Shown: positions 40,976-54,330 of the stretch, piece after piece
Layout: every line of letters begins with the position of its first letter
How positions within the stretch are numbered: position 1 is the first letter of the stretch
Assembly: GCF_022458985.1 (NCBI RefSeq)
Contig: NC_061789.1
Span: 2,955,501 to 3,019,500 of the forward strand
DNA: 64,000 bases
Reading direction: 5' to 3'
DNA from: Mugil cephalus
Taxonomy: Eukaryota; Chordata; Actinopteri; Mugiliformes; Mugilidae
Translations under genes and position numbers: made by a program
The notes under the pieces: generated by a model
Database searches by the model: none
What the model was told of the DNA's origin: nothing
What the model saw: only the letters and a program-made list of their open reading frames with translations

Positions 40976-41499
40976 CCTCTTTTTTTCATTTTCCCGTAAG
41001 TTCTGCCTTATGCTCTAAAACCCATGAAGTCATGTGCGTGCCATGCTCGTTGCCCTGCCCTCGAACTTTGCATCACAGACGTCTATCCACACGCAAACAC
41101 CAGTGCAGTAATGACTGAGACGATCCACATCTGAAACAGAGAGTCTCATCTGAGGAAATGTCACTACTGCTCTGAGTGCTCGCGGTTCTTTCAATCTGAA
41201 ATATGAACCAAACACAGAGCGATGCCATATCATGCCAGTCTATTGAGGGTGAATTCAGGTGCAGGGTTTTCCCTGCTGGCAGTCAGGGTGTTTGGAAAAT
41301 ATTGCTGAAAGAGGGTCCTGTGTTACTTCTTCTTCTTCCCTGGTGGCAAAACTTATTTTCTCTCTTTAATGGATAGTCCTCGTTCAAAAGACACCACTGG
41401 ATGCATCAAGTATTCCTCTAATATTCAGAATAAGCCACTCTAGACAGAAGACAATGGACTCCAGGTAAAGGGCCTTCTTCTCTTCACTGACTAAACTCT

Positions 41500-41930
41500 G
41501 GTTTTGACTGGTTTTTATTGCTGTTGCTAACCGTATTAGCAAATGCTAGCATGCTAAAATACTCAACTAAAATGGCAATAAACATAACACCTGCTAAACT
41601 ACAAGTTGGCATTGTCACTGTGAGCAGGATAGCATGCTAGGATGCTAAACTAAAATGCAACACACATTGTAATTGCTAAATGACAGGTTTGGCATTCTCA
41701 CTGTGAGCATGGTAGCATTAGCCTAAGCTACTCAATGTTTAGTAGTAATTAGCAAATGCTAGCATGCTAAAATTCTCAACTGAAATGCAAAGAAAATGAT
41801 ATCAGCTAAACATCAATGGCTTAGTATTGTTACTATGAGCAGGTTAACATATTAGCAGTAGCCTGTCACCATTCAGTAAATGCTAGCATGCTAAAAAAAA
41901 AATCTAAGCTATAATGTCAATAAACATTAA
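41500..41930. repeat. TTAGCATGCTA-type dispersed repeat, tandem units
   Basis: Four units share aaatgctagcatgctaaaat, ctcaactaaaatg.caataaa and ttggcatt.tcactgtgagca. It is the same family as parts of the array at 40 kb and the stretches at 43 kb and 45.5 kb. Confidence 0.7.
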
Positions 41931-41999
41931 AGCTGCTAAAATAAGTGTTAAATAAAAAAAAACAGTTTTATGTGGTTGTGCTGTAGTAAGGGCTTCAAA

Positions 42000-42300
42000 T
42001 GTTGACACCTGTGAGGGAAAAGTCTTAAAAAGTCTTAAATTTGCTAATTTTGCTGAGCCTAAAAACTCTTAAATACAAGCATATTTTACATTTAGTCATT
42101 TATTACCACTTCATTGGCAGTATGGCCTCCCCTGCCTTTTATGTGTCCTCATTAGTGGAGCCCAACCCAGGGATGTCCTGAGTTGAATAAATTTTGTTAT
42201 TTTCAAACTTTGTGTAGGTTTCAAATTTAACCCATAATTGTCTTATAAAAGTCTTAAAAAGTCTTAAATGCCACTTGTTCAAACCTGCAGAACCCCTGTT
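42000..42300. repeat. Dispersed repeat with duplicated 'agtcttaaaaagtcttaaat'
   Basis: The phrase occurs near 42020 and 42248 and is followed in the second copy by aaacctgcagaacccctg, a common teleost dispersed-repeat end. No coding signal. Confidence 0.45.
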
Positions 42301-42959
42301 TTTTTATGGAGTCATGGTGGAGCTGTGTCCGCTTTAAGTTAATTGAGTAACAGTTCATTGAGAAATCGCTGAGAACCGGGTTCAAAGTGCAGATCTGCGT
42401 CGTCCTGTCTGAATGCGTGTACAGTATCCATGTTTTCCCTCGGTGTTCTTACGCTGTACTCTCATGTACCGCATGAGTGAGGCAGTCGGTCACAGGGTGC
42501 GTTGGGTTGAGTGACCGCTATCGACCGTGAGTCAGACGACATAAAGTGACTCTAATCTGGGCTGCAGAGCCTGAGAAAAAAAAAAAATACACAACTTCCA
42601 TTTGGTAGTCATGGTGACTCAGATCCAATTATAAAGCAAGCAGTGGAAAATGGTTTTGGAAAGAGAGAGGGAAAAAAATCAGGAGGATGAAAAAGAACGA
42701 AGGATCTGGTGGCGGTGCCAGCTGATCTCAAAGGTATCAGTGTTACACTTATTTAAGCAGACATGTTGGCTAACTGCACATTTCTTATTGACTAATTCAG
42801 TTTCTGCGGCGACACTGGGGAGATATTTGAAATGACTCAGTCTCTCTTCCTGCAGAAAATACTTTGAGCCCTTCGAGATTAGCATGGAGTATTTGTTTTT
42901 CCAATTTTAAATGAATTTCCATAAAGTTTTGTGCAGATATTTATTTGGGAGGATGAAAA

Positions 42960-43360
42960 GTGTTCCTTGATAAGGCCACTCTGGGTTTAGACAGATGCTA
43001 ACATGCTAAAATGCTCAGCTAAAATGCAAACAACAAACATTAACACCTTCTAAACATCAACAGGTTAGCATTACCACCGTAATAGGTGTAGCATTTTAGG
43101 ATTAGCCTCACCACTCTGGGTTTAGTGCTAATCAGCAAATGCTAGCAAGTTAAAATTCTCAGCTTAAATGGCAGTAAACATCATTAGGTTAGCATTGTCA
43201 CTGTAGGCAGTTTAGCATGATAGCATTAGCCTAAGATAGTCTCCATTTAGTAGTAGTTAGCAAGTGCTAGCAAGCTTTAATGCTCAACTAAATTGGCAAT
43301 ACACACAGGTTCACAGTGTCAATATGAGAAGCTTAGCATGCTAGCCTTAGCATATAGCTA
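42960..43360. repeat. TTAGCATGCTA-type dispersed repeat
   Basis: Units with tgctaacatgctaaaatgct, aacatcaacaggttagcatt and ttagcatgatagcattagcc, related to those at 41.5 and 45.6 kb. Confidence 0.65.
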
Positions 43361-45330
43361 ATAAAGGCTTATGCTATCAAGAGGTCATTAATTCTGACCC
43401 TTCTTTTTAAATAAAAAGAAATAATCTTTGGTGACGTGAAGTGGGCACTGCATTTAGTGCTAATTAGCAAATGTTAACATGCTACAACAACGCACTGTAC
43501 TCAACCGAAATGGCATTTTTACCAGGACGTTGTCATGAAGCCACGCTACTCTGTTTGTAGTAATAATCTGAGAAAGAGCTTTTGGCAACATGTCAGTAGG
43601 CAAAGGCGAAGCAATCATAACTTTGTGGTAACGACCGATGGGAGTGTTCACCTGCAGGAAACATGCGTCCACCATTCATGGACACTAATTGCAGCCTTGG
43701 AGCAACGGGTGAACCCAGATGTAGCGGCAAAAGTGAGCTAGCGCCGTCTTTTATGATCTGCCCTATTTCATTTCTTGGGACGGGGAAAAAAACGTACAGG
43801 AGGGTTACCGAGGCAACCAGAGCCTGGAACGTCCACTGACACCTGTCATCCTCGTCCTCCACCCTAAGTTAGCACCCTATTGGCTTTTTTTTTTATTATA
43901 TATTTTTATTTCTTAACTCCTCATCCAACCTCTGATCCAATCCTGGGACATTTGAGGTCATAATGTTTCTACACCTCACCCACGCTGGACTATTTCCACA
44001 CAAAAAAAAAATAAAATAAAATAAAAACAGTCCAGAACCGGCAAATCTTAGCTATCGACTTGACTTTGACTGGTCTGTCCTTATTCTCTCTCTCTCTCGC
44101 CTCCTCCCTCCCTCCCTCCTGCCTCTCTGGTATTTATGTGTTGGCAGTTTCCATGGAGACAGGATACACAAACATTGTGGCGGTAGACAGGAAGTGCTGT
44201 GGAACCACAATGGCGTCACTGCGGCTGTGCGCTCGCTCCGTCCCTCTCCCCGTCTCTTTCTCTTTCTGCCTGCCTCAGCCAGCGTGCATGCTATTATCCT
44301 TAGCAAGCTACACACAGACCACACTCCCTTCCCTCTCATTTCTCTCAAACGTTATTAGCATTGCTTTTTCAGCTGTCTACCCCTCTCTCCGCCCCTCCCA
44401 ACACCCCCTCTTCTTCTTCTCCTTCTCCTTCTTCTTCTCCTCCTTCTTCTTCTCCTCAGCTTCGTTACCACATTAGCTGCTTTCAGTGTTTGGAAAAAAA
44501 ATCGCCGTCTGATTTGCGGTGTCTGGAATGCCTGGTGTCAGTTGACGTGCGGAAAAGATCTTTTTTTTTTTTTTTTTAATTTTTTTTTTTTCTTTTAAAG
44601 AAAGTTCGGACCTGTTGACAGGGCGTTCACCGGCTTTAAAAAAAAAAAAAAAACTAGGTCGAGTATTTCTTTGCCCCGTCGAGTTGAGCAGGAGTGGGAT
44701 AAAGCGAAGGGCAGCGCCGCCGAGAGAATCAGAGGAATGCGTGTGGTCCTATTGCAGACTCTTACATCAGACGAGGCATTAGTGAACAGTGCACATCCCT
44801 CCTGTTCTCCACCGCTAAATATACTCCTCTGGAAAAACCCCTTGAGAAAATACCGCCCTCCTCCACTCAACAAGCTAAAAATATCTGGCCAAGACCACCT
44901 TTACAATCCCCCCCCTCCCTTCTTAGCTTGCTTTTCTTTCAGGCTCCCGGCTTTGTTGCTTAATTTTACAACTTCATTATCATTCATTGTTATTTTATTC
45001 CTACGGCTACTCCAGCTATCCGAACTTTCTCATATCGGAGCTGCTTTGCATTTCTGCTGACACATCCATCCATCCATCCATCCATCCATCCACTTACTGC
45101 CTAACAGACATCCAGCTGTTGATAGAGCTCCAGCTGTTGGGTTCCAACACACAAACACACCAGAAACAGAGGTGGATTTTCTTGGAGTGAGCTCATAGTT
45201 CGGGAGAAATCAAGGAGAAACATGGAAAGACTAAAAAATGTTTCGGATTCCCAGGTGGCTTCTATCGATTATCCTCCCTTTTTTTTTTTTTTTTTAGTCA
45301 GGGGAAGAAAGAGATAGAGGAAAATGTTAC
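43361..45330. other. Intergenic, polypyrimidine-rich, nothing recognised
   Basis: Contains pyrimidine-rich stretches at 44.08-44.12 and 44.38-44.46 kb, long T and A runs near 44.56-44.65 kb, and an (ATCC)n tract at 45063-45091. Open frames up to 138 codons follow the biased composition. I recognise no protein. Confidence 0.45.
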
Positions 45331-46310
45331 CAAAACCTAAACTTAGGCTTAGGTCACAGTGAGGTCTAACCCTAACACCTACGTTCTCGGTTTGAGAACA
45401 GACGGCTGAGTTTGCATGTTCTCCTTGTGTTTGCATTTGGTTTTTCTCCGAAAACAAAGACGTGTTTGTCAGGTCAGGTGTCTGTCTTTCTGTGTTGGTC
45501 CTGTGATAAATTGGTGACCTGTTCAAACTCATGAAATGCAAACAACAAACAGCAGGTTAGCATTATCAGTATAAGTGTGGTAGCATTTTAGGATCAGCCT
45601 AAGCTACTCTGGGTTTAGCACTAATCAGCAAATGCTAGCAAGTTAAAATGCTCAACTTAAATGGCAGTAAACATCAATAGGTTAGCATTTTCACTGTGGG
45701 CAGTTTAGCAAGATAGCATTAGCCTAAGATAGTCTGCATTTAATACTAGTTAGCAAGTGCTTAAGTGCTCTACTAAATTGTCAGTCCACATTACACTTGC
45801 CAAACAGCAACAGGTTCACAGTGTCAGTAGGAGAAGCTTAGCATGTTAGCCTTAGCATTTAGTGCATGAATTTTTACCTTTTTCTTTTTGTCTTTTTATG
45901 AAACATCTTTGGGGGGAAATAATCTTCGGCGGCAAGAAGTATTTACAGAATTTAGTGCTAATTAGCAAATGTTAACTAGTTAGCAGGTGTTAGCATGCTT
46001 AAATGCTCAGCTAAATTGTCAGTCCACATTACACTTGCGAAACATCATCAGTTTCATTGTGTTAGTATGAGAAGCTTAGCATGTTAGCCTTAGCATTTAG
46101 TCCATGAAGGCTTTTTCTATCAAGAGTTTGTGAATTTTTACCTTTTTTTTTGTCTTGTTATGATACATTTTTTGGAAGAAATCATTTTGGTGATGTGATG
46201 TCGGCTCTGCATTTAGTGCTAATTAGCAAATGTTGACATCCTACAACTACGCAGCATTTCTTGACTTTGCATGTTCTCCTTATGTATGCATCGGGTTTTC
46301 TCCTGTCCAA
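45330..46310. repeat. Dispersed-repeat mosaic
   Basis: At 45405-45520 (gagtttgcatgttctccttg, cttagg...gtgttggtcctgtgataaat) and again near 46260 are fragments of the well-known vertebrate 'gtttgcatgttctcc ... gtgttggccctgtgatggac' repeat. Between them (45.54-46.24 kb) are three tandem units of the TTAGCATGCTA family, one pair sharing tcagtccacattacacttgc. Confidence 0.6.
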
Positions 46311-46558
46311 AATCATTTAAGCCCAATTTAATCTCAAGCATAGCAGCCTATAAATAATGATAATGTTTACATTTAATGAGGTTTTCTTTTACAGAAACAT
46401 TTTATGAACATTACGTTTCTTAAGAAAAGTAAGTGCAGTTTTACTGCAGTCTACTCTTTACCTGCTTTCATGCTTCTGCTAAGTACCGCGCCGCTATAGC
46501 ATCAAAACGTTTAGCACTGTATGCTTTTTTTTTTTCTCCTGGGGGTCTAAGGAGGCAC

Positions 46559-46565
46559 TTATATT

Positions 46566-46624
<59 letters not shown>
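46559..46624. repeat. (TA)n microsatellite
   Basis: About thirty TA dinucleotides with two interruptions. Confidence 0.9.
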
Positions 46625-46628
<4 letters not shown>

Positions 46629-49600
46629 TCCCGCCACAAATTTACCTTTCTTTAAATACACATTAACATGAATCCAACTTATTTTAGTAAAGGGATAAGG
46701 GATAGCTAATATTGAATGCAGTTTAATATAGAACACATATAGTAGGTAGGGGGGTCCCTACTTCATCTCTCTCACTTTTGGGGTCCTTGGCTGGAAAAAC
46801 ATTGAAGACCCCTGGTTTAGTTGTAGATAGGCTGTAGTACATACAGCCCAGACCTCATTTTTAAAGAAACCGCACATGCATAATTAAAATCTGATAATTT
46901 GACCCCTTCAACACATGACTATTAGCAAATATAAACAGTGATGTTAGTTTATTTAAAGGTAAAACTGCATTATAACATATACTATATGGTCCTGATGCAA
47001 TAATTTTCCTTAAAATATGATAATTTTAGGCCTCTGGTGCGATAATTTATCATTTCACAACTAGCAACACTGACCTGGATTCAAAAAGGTGCGGCTCCAG
47101 TCACCGAACAATCCAGATCCGTCATGACAGTCGGCCTAAACCTGCAAAACTTATGTGGTTCCACCCAAAAAAGTCTTATTTGTGTAAATGTGACCTTGTT
47201 CATCCGAGGAGTCGACTCAGACAAACGCTGCTCCCAAACAACAACAAACACTGAACGTTTAAAAGAAGAGAAAAGTTTCCTGGAGATAAATCTCTCAGAG
47301 AGGGTTAGAGAGTTTATGGCAGCGTTGGAGGACCAGAACGTTTCTGGAGTAGAGAGAACACACGGTACAAAGCTCCCTTCTCCACAGTACATTAACTTTA
47401 AAGAAAGATTTATTGGGCTGAATCCAGTCGCCTCTATAGGAGAAGACTTTAGGAATCTACAGGAGGCCAAGTTTAGCACGTTTAGGGTCACATCAGGACT
47501 GAGGAGGTTCAGAAGTCGTGCGTTTTCTCTTTTCTGCGTTGTAGTGATTTGTTACTAACGTCATCGCTCTTAGTATCACTTCCTCATTTCCCCCAAGCAG
47601 AACATGCGTTAATATAAAGCAATACTTTAAATTAAGGCTGGATACATCACTTCTCCCATCTGGTCATCCGGACAATAAAAAGACAAGTGATCTCATTGAG
47701 ACGAGAAAACGGGAACAAGAAAACGGAGGTGAATCACCAGCACTTGTAATTACACTGTGCATGTATATTTTTTAAGAACGGATCTGTTGTGTTTTTGTGT
47801 CTAAGGAAGTGATGAAACGTAAGCTACTATTCATGTAATGTTTGTGGCGGTCGGCGAGAGAGGAAGCCTATCGGCGGCCACATGGCGTTTCTGTTCCTCT
47901 GTTCGACCGCTGACATCATCTGGAGTGACACACGGCCCGAGCGACTTCCTCCGTCTCATTAATCACTCTCATGTTAGCAGGCGCACACACAAACTCCCTC
48001 TCTCTTTAATTCCCGCAGCCTTTTACAGCTCCTCACCACATTCTGCCCTCCCTCGTTAACTCCCTGGCTCCACCGTCGACCTCCGCAGCGTTTTTTTTTT
48101 TTTTCTCCTCCTCCTCCCCAGCCGGCTGGCCCCCGCTTAGCGCCGACCTCTGACCCCTGCCCGTCATCCCGGCTGTAAAAACCCCAACAAAAAACCTCCT
48201 CCACCTGCTGTTCACCTGCTGCATAGACGGAAAGATAGCCGCTCACAGCTGAACTCGCACTTTGACTTCTTTTCTTGTGTTGGGAAACTGAAAAGAAGAA
48301 AAAAAATGCTGAAACAACACGCGGGCGTTGGAAGGCAGGCGATATTTCTAGCGCTGTTATCTCTTCATCAGATAAACCAGACAGGACTGTAACCTATATT
48401 TACACTTTAAATACTAGTAAATGTTATTGCAGTGGGCGGACGCCCAAGATTTGGCAATTTATAAATAGTTTTAAGACACTGTAATAAAGACATCGTTGCG
48501 TCATCTGTTTTTTTACATTTGAATATCATTCACTAGAGAAGCATGAGGCCACGCCCCCTGAGCGGCAAAAAAAACATGGCGAAATGTATCAGTAAATACA
48601 GAGAGAGCGGGAAAAATGTAGATTATCAGATCAAATTAAGGATTAAAGAACTAGTGTGGATTTGAAAAAGTGGATTAGCCTTAGTTTCAGTTAGTTTCAG
48701 TTCATTTCAGTTCTGATAAATGTAGCTAAATAAAAGATGCTAACGCTAAGAGACTTTACCGAGAAGTAGCATTAGCCACACGATACTGTAGCGTTAAAAG
48801 GACGACGAGATGTGATCACATATATTCTGTTTATTGTTATTTATTGTTGGAATTGCACATAGTACAACTAGTACTAAACTTAAAGTATGACTTCATCAGC
48901 AAATACAGCATAAATTATTATTAGCTGACACGAAATGTGAACCACAACACCAGGTTTGTGTCTGGATTCCAGTTGTTTCTTCTAATGTAGTGATACATTT
49001 ATTTTTCTTTTATATCTCTGACTGCTTCAAATCTGTCGGTTCAGTCAATCACACAGCAGCTCTTCCCTATTTTTTAAATTAATTTTACCTTTTATACACT
49101 ATTAAAGTCTCTGATTCAAACTAATGCTGCTAATTTCCATCGTGAACTGTCACTTTTTGCCGCTCACTGGCGCTGACGTCACGTCCATACCCTCCGTACG
49201 GGGTGAGTCATACGCTCCGTGACCTCCTTCGGGCTGATACAGTTAAAAGACATTTGCCTAATTTGGTTTGTTTTTCTTCACTGACTGGACTAAATCCACC
49301 TGTTGTGCTTATAAATCGTATGGAAGACCACAACAGCCAATATAAAATATTTATAGTTCATTTGTTTTGCATATAATAAGTTTTATTTTATGGACTAAAC
49401 TAATCCTGCCACTGCTTATAAACTGTACGGAGGATCTAAACTGCCTTAAATATGTGGGTAGACACTAAGTGAGTAAATAGTTTACTTTTATTTTTTGGAT
49501 TGTGACACATTTGATCCTCTATAACACATCTTTATTAAATGTCAAACAAAACTTTTTGATTAAATGCTGTTGCTTGGGTGTAAGTGTATGGAGGAGTCAA

Positions 49601-52600
49601 ACTGTGTGCACCAGGAAACATTCTTAATGTAAAGGAGTAAACTGAATAAATAGTCAAATACTCAATAGCTAAATAAATACAGAATTAGAACGTTGCAAAT
49701 CTAAATTGTATGGAGGCCCAAAACTGCCAATATACAACATGTACAGTTAGGACGTTGCTGCACAGATGACATAAAAAGGTAAATTAATGTCTACATTTAT
49801 TTAATAGTACAAATGCATGCCTGTATGTGTCTTTATATAATTGTTTTTGCTTTTTTATTTTATTTCTAGGGGTTAATGGAAGTTGCAGGAGCTAATTTGT
49901 TTATGCTTTTGATGTTTAAGGGGTTCAAGATTGTGGACTGAATGGTGTAAAAAAAATATACAACATGTATAGAGGACATATCTAAACATGTAGAGTCAAT
50001 AAATACATAGATAATGGTAAAATTAATACATAAATATGAAATAAATGTCTTTAAATAATTAATATATATCATTATATATATAGTTGATACAAAGAGAGGA
50101 CTATATTTGTATTTTATTTGTGCTTTTTATATTATTTTATTGAGATAATGACAATTGTGGGACAATCATTGACTAAATTAACCTTTGGCTTATTGAATCT
50201 ATGGAAGCTCAAACGTGCCAGATTAAAAAGCCAGTTTTGCGAAAAACATCGATGACACTGTAAAAACGCATCATTGCAGTGAGAGTTGTCTGAGCATTTA
50301 ACGTGGGATGAGCGATTTTAAAATCACTCCTTTGGGGTGAGTGAAGTTAGTCATTTCCACCAAAAGGCAGCGGGCTCTGGGAACGTAAACCCCGAGGTCA
50401 CGGGGGCCAGAGATGACGACAGAGCAGCCGCTCTCGTCTGCAGCCTCGAACTTTTACGTCGGCCTGCAGAAAAAGCGCTTGCTGTGCAGAGCCCTTCCTG
50501 GTGGCGTGTGGGCGTCAGACAATGAGAGAGCGGTTTAGCGAGTTAAGCCAAGGTGTGCACATTGCTGGGTGTGTCCTGTCTGAGCGTTTCCGCTCCCCCC
50601 CCACCCTCCACCCCCCCACCCAGGTTGAAGGTGCTCCTGGGGGCAGAGGGGATGTGCCCGCACTCGTTTGCCCACCCTCTGTTTTTCTATGCATGCACTC
50701 TCTCTCTCTCTTTTTTTTTTTAAATGTGAAGTTTCTTTTTGCTCAGCCCTCTCCGAGCTTGTAGCTGTCCTTATTTGGTGTCTCTTTGAGTGAGTGGGAG
50801 AGCATGAATGTGACTGTGTGTGTTTCCTCCTGACTGTGACTCACCACTCGTCTGACTCACGAGCGCTAACAAAAACACAGTCGCCATGGGGACACTCGCC
50901 TCCTCCCCTCCTCCCCTCCTCCGTCTCTCTCTCTCTCTCTCTCTCTCTGTCTCCCCCTCCCTGTCAGACTCTGGTTTCTTTCCTCTCTCCTTGCAGGCAT
51001 CCTGGGCAGCCGTGGCTCTGTTATGACTGGGCGGTGAGGTGCACACAAAAAAAAATAAAAAAAAAATAAATAAAAAAATGAATAAAAGTCCAGAAACAAC
51101 AGTCTGAACTTAAATTAAAGCCCAGACAGGAGGAGCAATCATCTATCATCAGTAGGGGGAGCAGAAAAAGTGCCCACCTGTGGCTCTATTCTCTGCTTCT
51201 GTTCTCCAGCTCTGCAAATTGCCCGGCAGCCTTTGAGCCTCGGCGTAACCTTCGAGGAGCTCGATAATGCGCCCACGTGCGCCGCTGCGCTTTCACACAA
51301 AGATCAGGCGGGGCGCTGGATGTACCCAGAGGCTCACGCTGCTCGGGGGTTTGGCCTACTTCCTGGATGCTAAATGCAGGTGGGGTGCTCCCTAGTGGAC
51401 TGAGAGCATTTCGGTTTTATTGTCGGTTGTTTCTCACACTCAGAAATGTATCCACTTTTTTTTTATATATATATATATTTAATTCAGTAAACGAATAGAA
51501 AATTTAACGCAAGAGTTAAAGAAACACAGAAAACTACAACAGAGAATGTATTTGCTGTAATGTAAAGTTATTTTTTTATATTATTTTGCGCAAATTTCAT
51601 TCATGAATTTAAGTTTTTAATAAATTTTTCTGGCATAAACATGAATTTATTGAGGATCGTATTATGTCTGAGTCCTCCATAATATCAATTTTATTAAAAA
51701 GTTACTGCTTATATTTATTTTTCAGGTTATTTTTGGCACATTTTTATAAATTAATGAAATCCTAAACTTATTTCTCATATTCTTTTTAATACATTAATTA
51801 GCATATATGTATTTATGAAGTTATTAATCATTATGTTATTATGACAGTTTCGGTCCTCCACTAAAAAAACAGAATAAAAAGTTAAACGAAATTAAAATTT
51901 GATTATTTCTTGTAGTATGGTGTGGAGGGCGCAATACAATTTTAAGTAATTTAAAGTTTAACAAATATAAATATCATACTGTTTTTGTTGCATAATATTG
52001 CAAATACATATTTTTTATAATTATTATATATTTTTATGTTTTGTGACACTTTTGCTCCTCCATAGTTTAAGCACCAGTTTAAAAAATAGGTCTTTTTTTT
52101 GCTAGGTTGTGAAGCATCAATAAACATCTGTCTACTTCTGGACAAGGCTAGACTAGCGCCACCTGTTGGACACCTCAGTGCAGGCAATGGAGACACACAT
52201 TGACCTGTGTTTAACCTCCTGTGTGTCCCCGAAAGCTGCTCGCTTTCGGCAGCTGGCTGGCGGAGAATCCTGGGAACAGGCTGAAACTGAAAACTGTTAC
52301 GCCGACATAATCCTCCGAAAGAGAGGGACAAAACGGTGCAAGGGAAAACAAAAGACAAATAAGAGAAAAATAATATGTTCTGAAAAAAAACAACAACAAA
52401 AAAAAAAAAAACGCCATGTCACACTTTATTGAAAAATGCAACTTGCCATAGATATGCTTTTGCTGTATGTACATGAGTGTCAGAACATGAAGATCAATGA
52501 ATGGAAAGACTGAGGGTGCAAATGAGTACAAAAAAAAATCCATCTCTCCAGTAATTGCATTATGTCAACGTGGCTTGTATTGCTGCACTTCCACCTTCTC

Positions 52601-52639
52601 TGCACACACAAACATGTGCGAGCATGAGTGTGACAGCTG
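46625..52639. other. Intergenic, no gene recognised
   Basis: Overlapping open frames on both strands at 47.08-47.56 kb (136 and 144 codons) show no family motif. GC-rich and pyrimidine-rich patches lie at 47.84-48.25 and 50.34-51.37 kb, the latter with (TC)n at 50924-50948. The remainder is AT-rich, including 49.3-50.3 and 51.4-52.1 kb. The GC-rich patches could be regulatory, but no specific element is identified. Confidence 0.45.
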
Positions 52640-52854
52640 TCCCTGTTTGAGTTATAATCCTCCGTAAGCTCCATGGCTCCCACAGTCTCTTCCCCTAGAT
52701 CCTCCAGAGCATCTCTGAAATTCACTGTGGGCTCCTCCGACACTCCCTCCACCCGAAGCCTCCGCCGCCGCACCGGCAGCCAAACACGCTGCTCGTGTTG
52801 TAGCTGATCCCAGAACCGGCCTGCGTCAGACACATGCAGGATCCTGTAGAACAT
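52640..52854 (-). other. Isolated coding-like segment, unrecognised
   Basis: On the minus strand an acceptor-like tgttctacag at about 52846 is followed by an open, GC-rich reading frame: ILHVSDAGRFWDQLQHEQR, then VWLPVRRRRLRVEGVSEEP and an acidic stretch FRDALEDLGEETVGAMELTE. The start (hydrophobic-V-x-DAG-x-FW) loosely resembles the beginning of an extended Tudor domain, but I cannot assign it. It may be an isolated exon, a decayed gene piece or chance. No partner exons were found nearby. Confidence 0.2.
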
Positions 52855-52919
52855 TTAGCTTTAGGTGGCTTAAGGAATAATTCGGCATTGTGGGAAAATA
52901 AACCCGTGAAGCAACTGGG

Positions 52920-54330
52920 AGCAGCTTAGCTTAGCTTAGCATAGCACAAAGACTGGAAACGTGGGGGTGTTGGTGGGGAGGTGGGGGGGCTGCTAGCATG
53001 ACTCCATCCAGTTGTTAAAAATACCTCAGATGACTGATGTATTAGCCTTTATGTCTCAAATGTCACAAATGTCAACTGAAAAGTTTGGTTTGTGCAACGT
53101 GTTCTTTTATTTATTCCTTCAGATGTCTCGGCTCTTGTGTCAGTCTGTCTGGAAAATTGTTAAAAATGTGTCTTTAACACATAAAATAGAAAGCAGAGTT
53201 AATTGTTTCCCCTTTTGTTCCAGTCTCTTGCTAAGCTAAGCTAACTTGCGGCTAGCTAAAGCTTCAAATTTACTGCTGCACAAACATGTAACTAGTGAAT
53301 GTCTCTGCTGTCTCCAAATCCCTTTAAATTCAACATGTCCTTCAGCGCGTTACACAGAAAGCTTGGTTAACTGTTTCCCTTTCAGTTTGCTAAGCTAAGC
53401 TAACTTGCTGCTAGTACAGCTGTGTTCAGTCCAGTTGTTTGTGAATGTCTTAGATTTTGAAACTTGTCCACTCAGCCTCAAAATTTCTTTAACTAATCGA
53501 ACCATTTTCTAAACGACATAAGGTGTAGCATGTATAGCATGTTAATTAGAAAGTTGTTCAAATGTTTCTACCAAACGCTGATTGTGTTTCAAAAGTCCCG
53601 AAAATTAGATTTTTTTTATATTATATAGTTAACTTCCAACAAGTAAATATGAAGCTTGATGCATGGAATCAGTTTTAGTTCCAGACTCTTGCTAAGCTAA
53701 GCTAACTAGCAGGTAGGCAGCGCTTCAAATTCACAGCTGTGTTCAGCTCAATAGTTTAATATGTGTCTGGCTTTTTTGTCCTGACTCAGAATCTCTTTAA
53801 ATTCAACATGTCCTTCAGCACATCCCAGCTGTTCAGTGCCTAGCTAAGCTAACTTGCTGCTAAGTTTCAAATTTAAAGCTGCATTAAGGTCAGTTCGTAG
53901 AAACTGTGATGAGCAAATGTCTTGGCTTTTTTTTTTTGTCTTGTCCAATCTGTCTGAAAATCTTAATACCAATAAATACCAGTTAACTGTGACGCTAATG
54001 GGAAACAGCTTAGCAGAAACACCGAGAACACGTGGAAACTGATAGCATTTGCTATCATTTTGTGACTTCCTTGTCATAACCACAATCTCACAAATAGGAT
54101 GCTAATAGAAATAGCCTTACATTGCTTAGCATAGCTTAGCTTAGCACAAACACTGAAAACACATGGAAACTGCTAGTGTTGCTTTGTCAAGTTGTTAAAA
54201 CTCTTAAATAAGGAAACAAAAACAAATGGCATGTAGCATAGTAATTAAAAGTCAGCTCATGTTTCCAATCTTTGTGCTAAGCTAGGCTAACCTGCTGCTA
54301 GCTGTAGTGTTATATTTAGCATGTAGCACA
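52920..54330. repeat. AGCTTAGC-type dispersed repeat cluster
   Basis: Several partial copies contain cttagcttagcatagcacaa, agactggaaacgtg, gctaagctaagctaacttgc and ttaaattcaacatgtccttc, at roughly 53.0, 53.25, 53.4, 53.7, 53.85, 54.1 and 54.28 kb. This is a familiar teleost interspersed repeat, repeatedly copied or broken here. Confidence 0.7.

Noticed and set aside
47081..47558. Overlapping open frames of 136 and 144 codons on opposite strands
   Set aside because: No family motif and no supporting splice context. Frames of this length are expected by chance several times in a window this size.
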